A stretch of DNA of 15,764 nt from Gammaproteobacteria bacterium. GTDB lineage: Bacteria; Pseudomonadota; Gammaproteobacteria; SZUA-229. Where the stretch lies: the NCBI GenBank assembly GCA_011321985.1, contig DROB01000113.1, forward strand, positions 1-15,764. Direction: 5' to 3'. Position numbers and translations under genes: made by a program. Every line of letters begins with the position of its first letter. Within the stretch, counting starts at the first letter, position 1. Shown in pieces: positions 15,207-15,764 of this stretch. Under the pieces are notes generated by a model. That model made no database searches and was not told the origin of the DNA. It saw only the letters and a program-made list of their open reading frames with translations.

Positions 15207-15764
15207 AGAACCCGGATACGAAGAATATAACCCCCTGGGTAAAATCAGTGTTGATGGTTTCTTAAAACAATACTGGCAAAAAAAACCGTTGCTGATCAGG
15301 AATGCCTTCCCGGAGATAGAATCGCCAGTGAGTGCCGATGAGCTAGCAGGCCTGGCCTGTGAAGAGCAGGTGAATGCGCGACTGGTCCTGGAAAAGGTCA
15401 AAGATAAAAACTGGCAGCTGGAGTTTGGTCCTTTTGAGGAGAGCAGGTTCGGTGAGCTTCCCGAGTCCAACTGGTCTCTACTGGTCAGTGATGTCGAGAA
15501 ACATGCACCCAGTGCCAGAGCATTATTGAAAGCCTTTCGTTTCATCCCCGACTGGCGTGTTGACGACCTGATGATCAGCTACGCGCCTGCTGGCGGATCT
15601 GTCGGCGCACACACCGATGCCTACGATGTCTTTTTGATACAACTCAGTGGTCAGCGATTATGGAAGATCAGCGAAAACTATGCACCAGAGACCCTGGCTG
15701 ATACCGATCTGTGTATCTTGAAAGACTTTGTCGCTGAACAGGAATGGCTTTTAAACGCAGGAGA
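15178..15764 (+). CDS. roxA: RoxA (YcfD), ribosomal protein L16 arginine hydroxylase, right-truncated
   Basis: JmjC/cupin-type Fe(II)/2-oxoglutarate oxygenase; the E. coli protein hydroxylates an arginine of ribosomal protein L16. The reading frame is open to the window end, giving about 195 of roughly 370-390 residues. Matches to E. coli include FLKQYWQKKPLLIRNAF (28-44), SADELAGLACEEQVNARLV (52-70), NWSLLV (98-103), PDWRVDDLMISYAPAGGSVG (124-143) and then AHTDAYDVF, whose H145 and D147 are the first two iron ligands (HxD). The distal iron-binding His lies outside the window. The ATG at 15178 overlaps the purB end by 29 bases; a TTG at 15184 is an alternative start. purB and ycfD are also near neighbours in E. 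coli. Confidence 0.92.
   Translation, partial: MQLSKQKISREPGYEEYNPLGKISVDGFLKQYWQKKPLLIRNAFPEIESPVSADELAGLACEEQVNARLVLEKVKDKNWQLEFGPFEESRFGELPESNWSLLVSDVEKHAPSARALLKAFRFIPDWRVDDLMISYAPAGGSVGAHTDAYDVFLIQLSGQRLWKISENYAPETLADTDLCILKDFVAEQEWLLNAG

Noticed and set aside
14889..15545. A 218-residue minus-strand reading frame across the purB-roxA junction
   Set aside because: It is antisense to two clearly recognised genes and has no family features; it is a by-product of codon composition.

Overview
This window looks like ordinary chromosomal DNA from a free-living gammaproteobacterium of moderate GC content (roughly mid-40s percent by eye). The basis is the fur / bamE / rnfH / ratA / smpB cluster, an adjacent rnhA-dnaQ pair, and a purB-roxA pair arranged as in enteric and marine gammaproteobacteria. 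The protein sequences resemble the E. coli and Pseudomonas orthologues closely. I see no phage, transposase, CRISPR array, tRNA or rRNA. I cannot name a genus.

Layout: (1) Positions 1-2032, minus strand: most of relA, running off the left edge. (2) 2242-3572: fur (minus) and bamE (plus) diverge around a good Fur box, and rnfH with ratA form a minus-strand operon converging on bamE. (3) 4023-5393: a minus-strand sodium-coupled SNF/NSS amino-acid transporter sits between ratA and smpB. (4) 5587-6066: smpB (plus) with a clear sigma-70-type promoter. (5) 6188-7394: rnhA then dnaQ, both minus. (6) 7596-10382, plus: mltD with three LysM repeats, then a protein with two cyclic-nucleotide-binding-like domains and a C-terminal rhodanese domain. 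(7) 10383-10707: a 325-base convergent intergenic stretch with a REPIN-like inverted repeat pair and other short repeats. (8) 10708-13744, minus: a class II fumarase (fumC) followed by a GAF/HD-GYP protein. (9) 13836-15764, plus: purB, divergent from fumC, with an overlapping and right-truncated roxA.

The genes serve mostly housekeeping roles: the stringent response (relA), iron control (fur), outer-membrane assembly (bamE), ribosome rescue (smpB), DNA replication (dnaQ, rnhA), murein turnover (mltD), the TCA cycle (fumC), purine synthesis (purB) and ribosomal protein hydroxylation (roxA). Signalling capacity comes from the dual cNMP-domain/rhodanese protein and from the HD-GYP protein, a likely cyclic-di-GMP phosphodiesterase. 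They are neighbours in convergent orientation, but the sequence alone does not link them functionally.

I found no convincing wholly new system. The points most worth a second look are the Fur box overlapping the probable bamE promoter, the roughly 120-residue insertion inside the HD-GYP domain, the cNMP/cNMP/rhodanese architecture, the transporter interrupting a conserved gene order, and the intergenic repeats.
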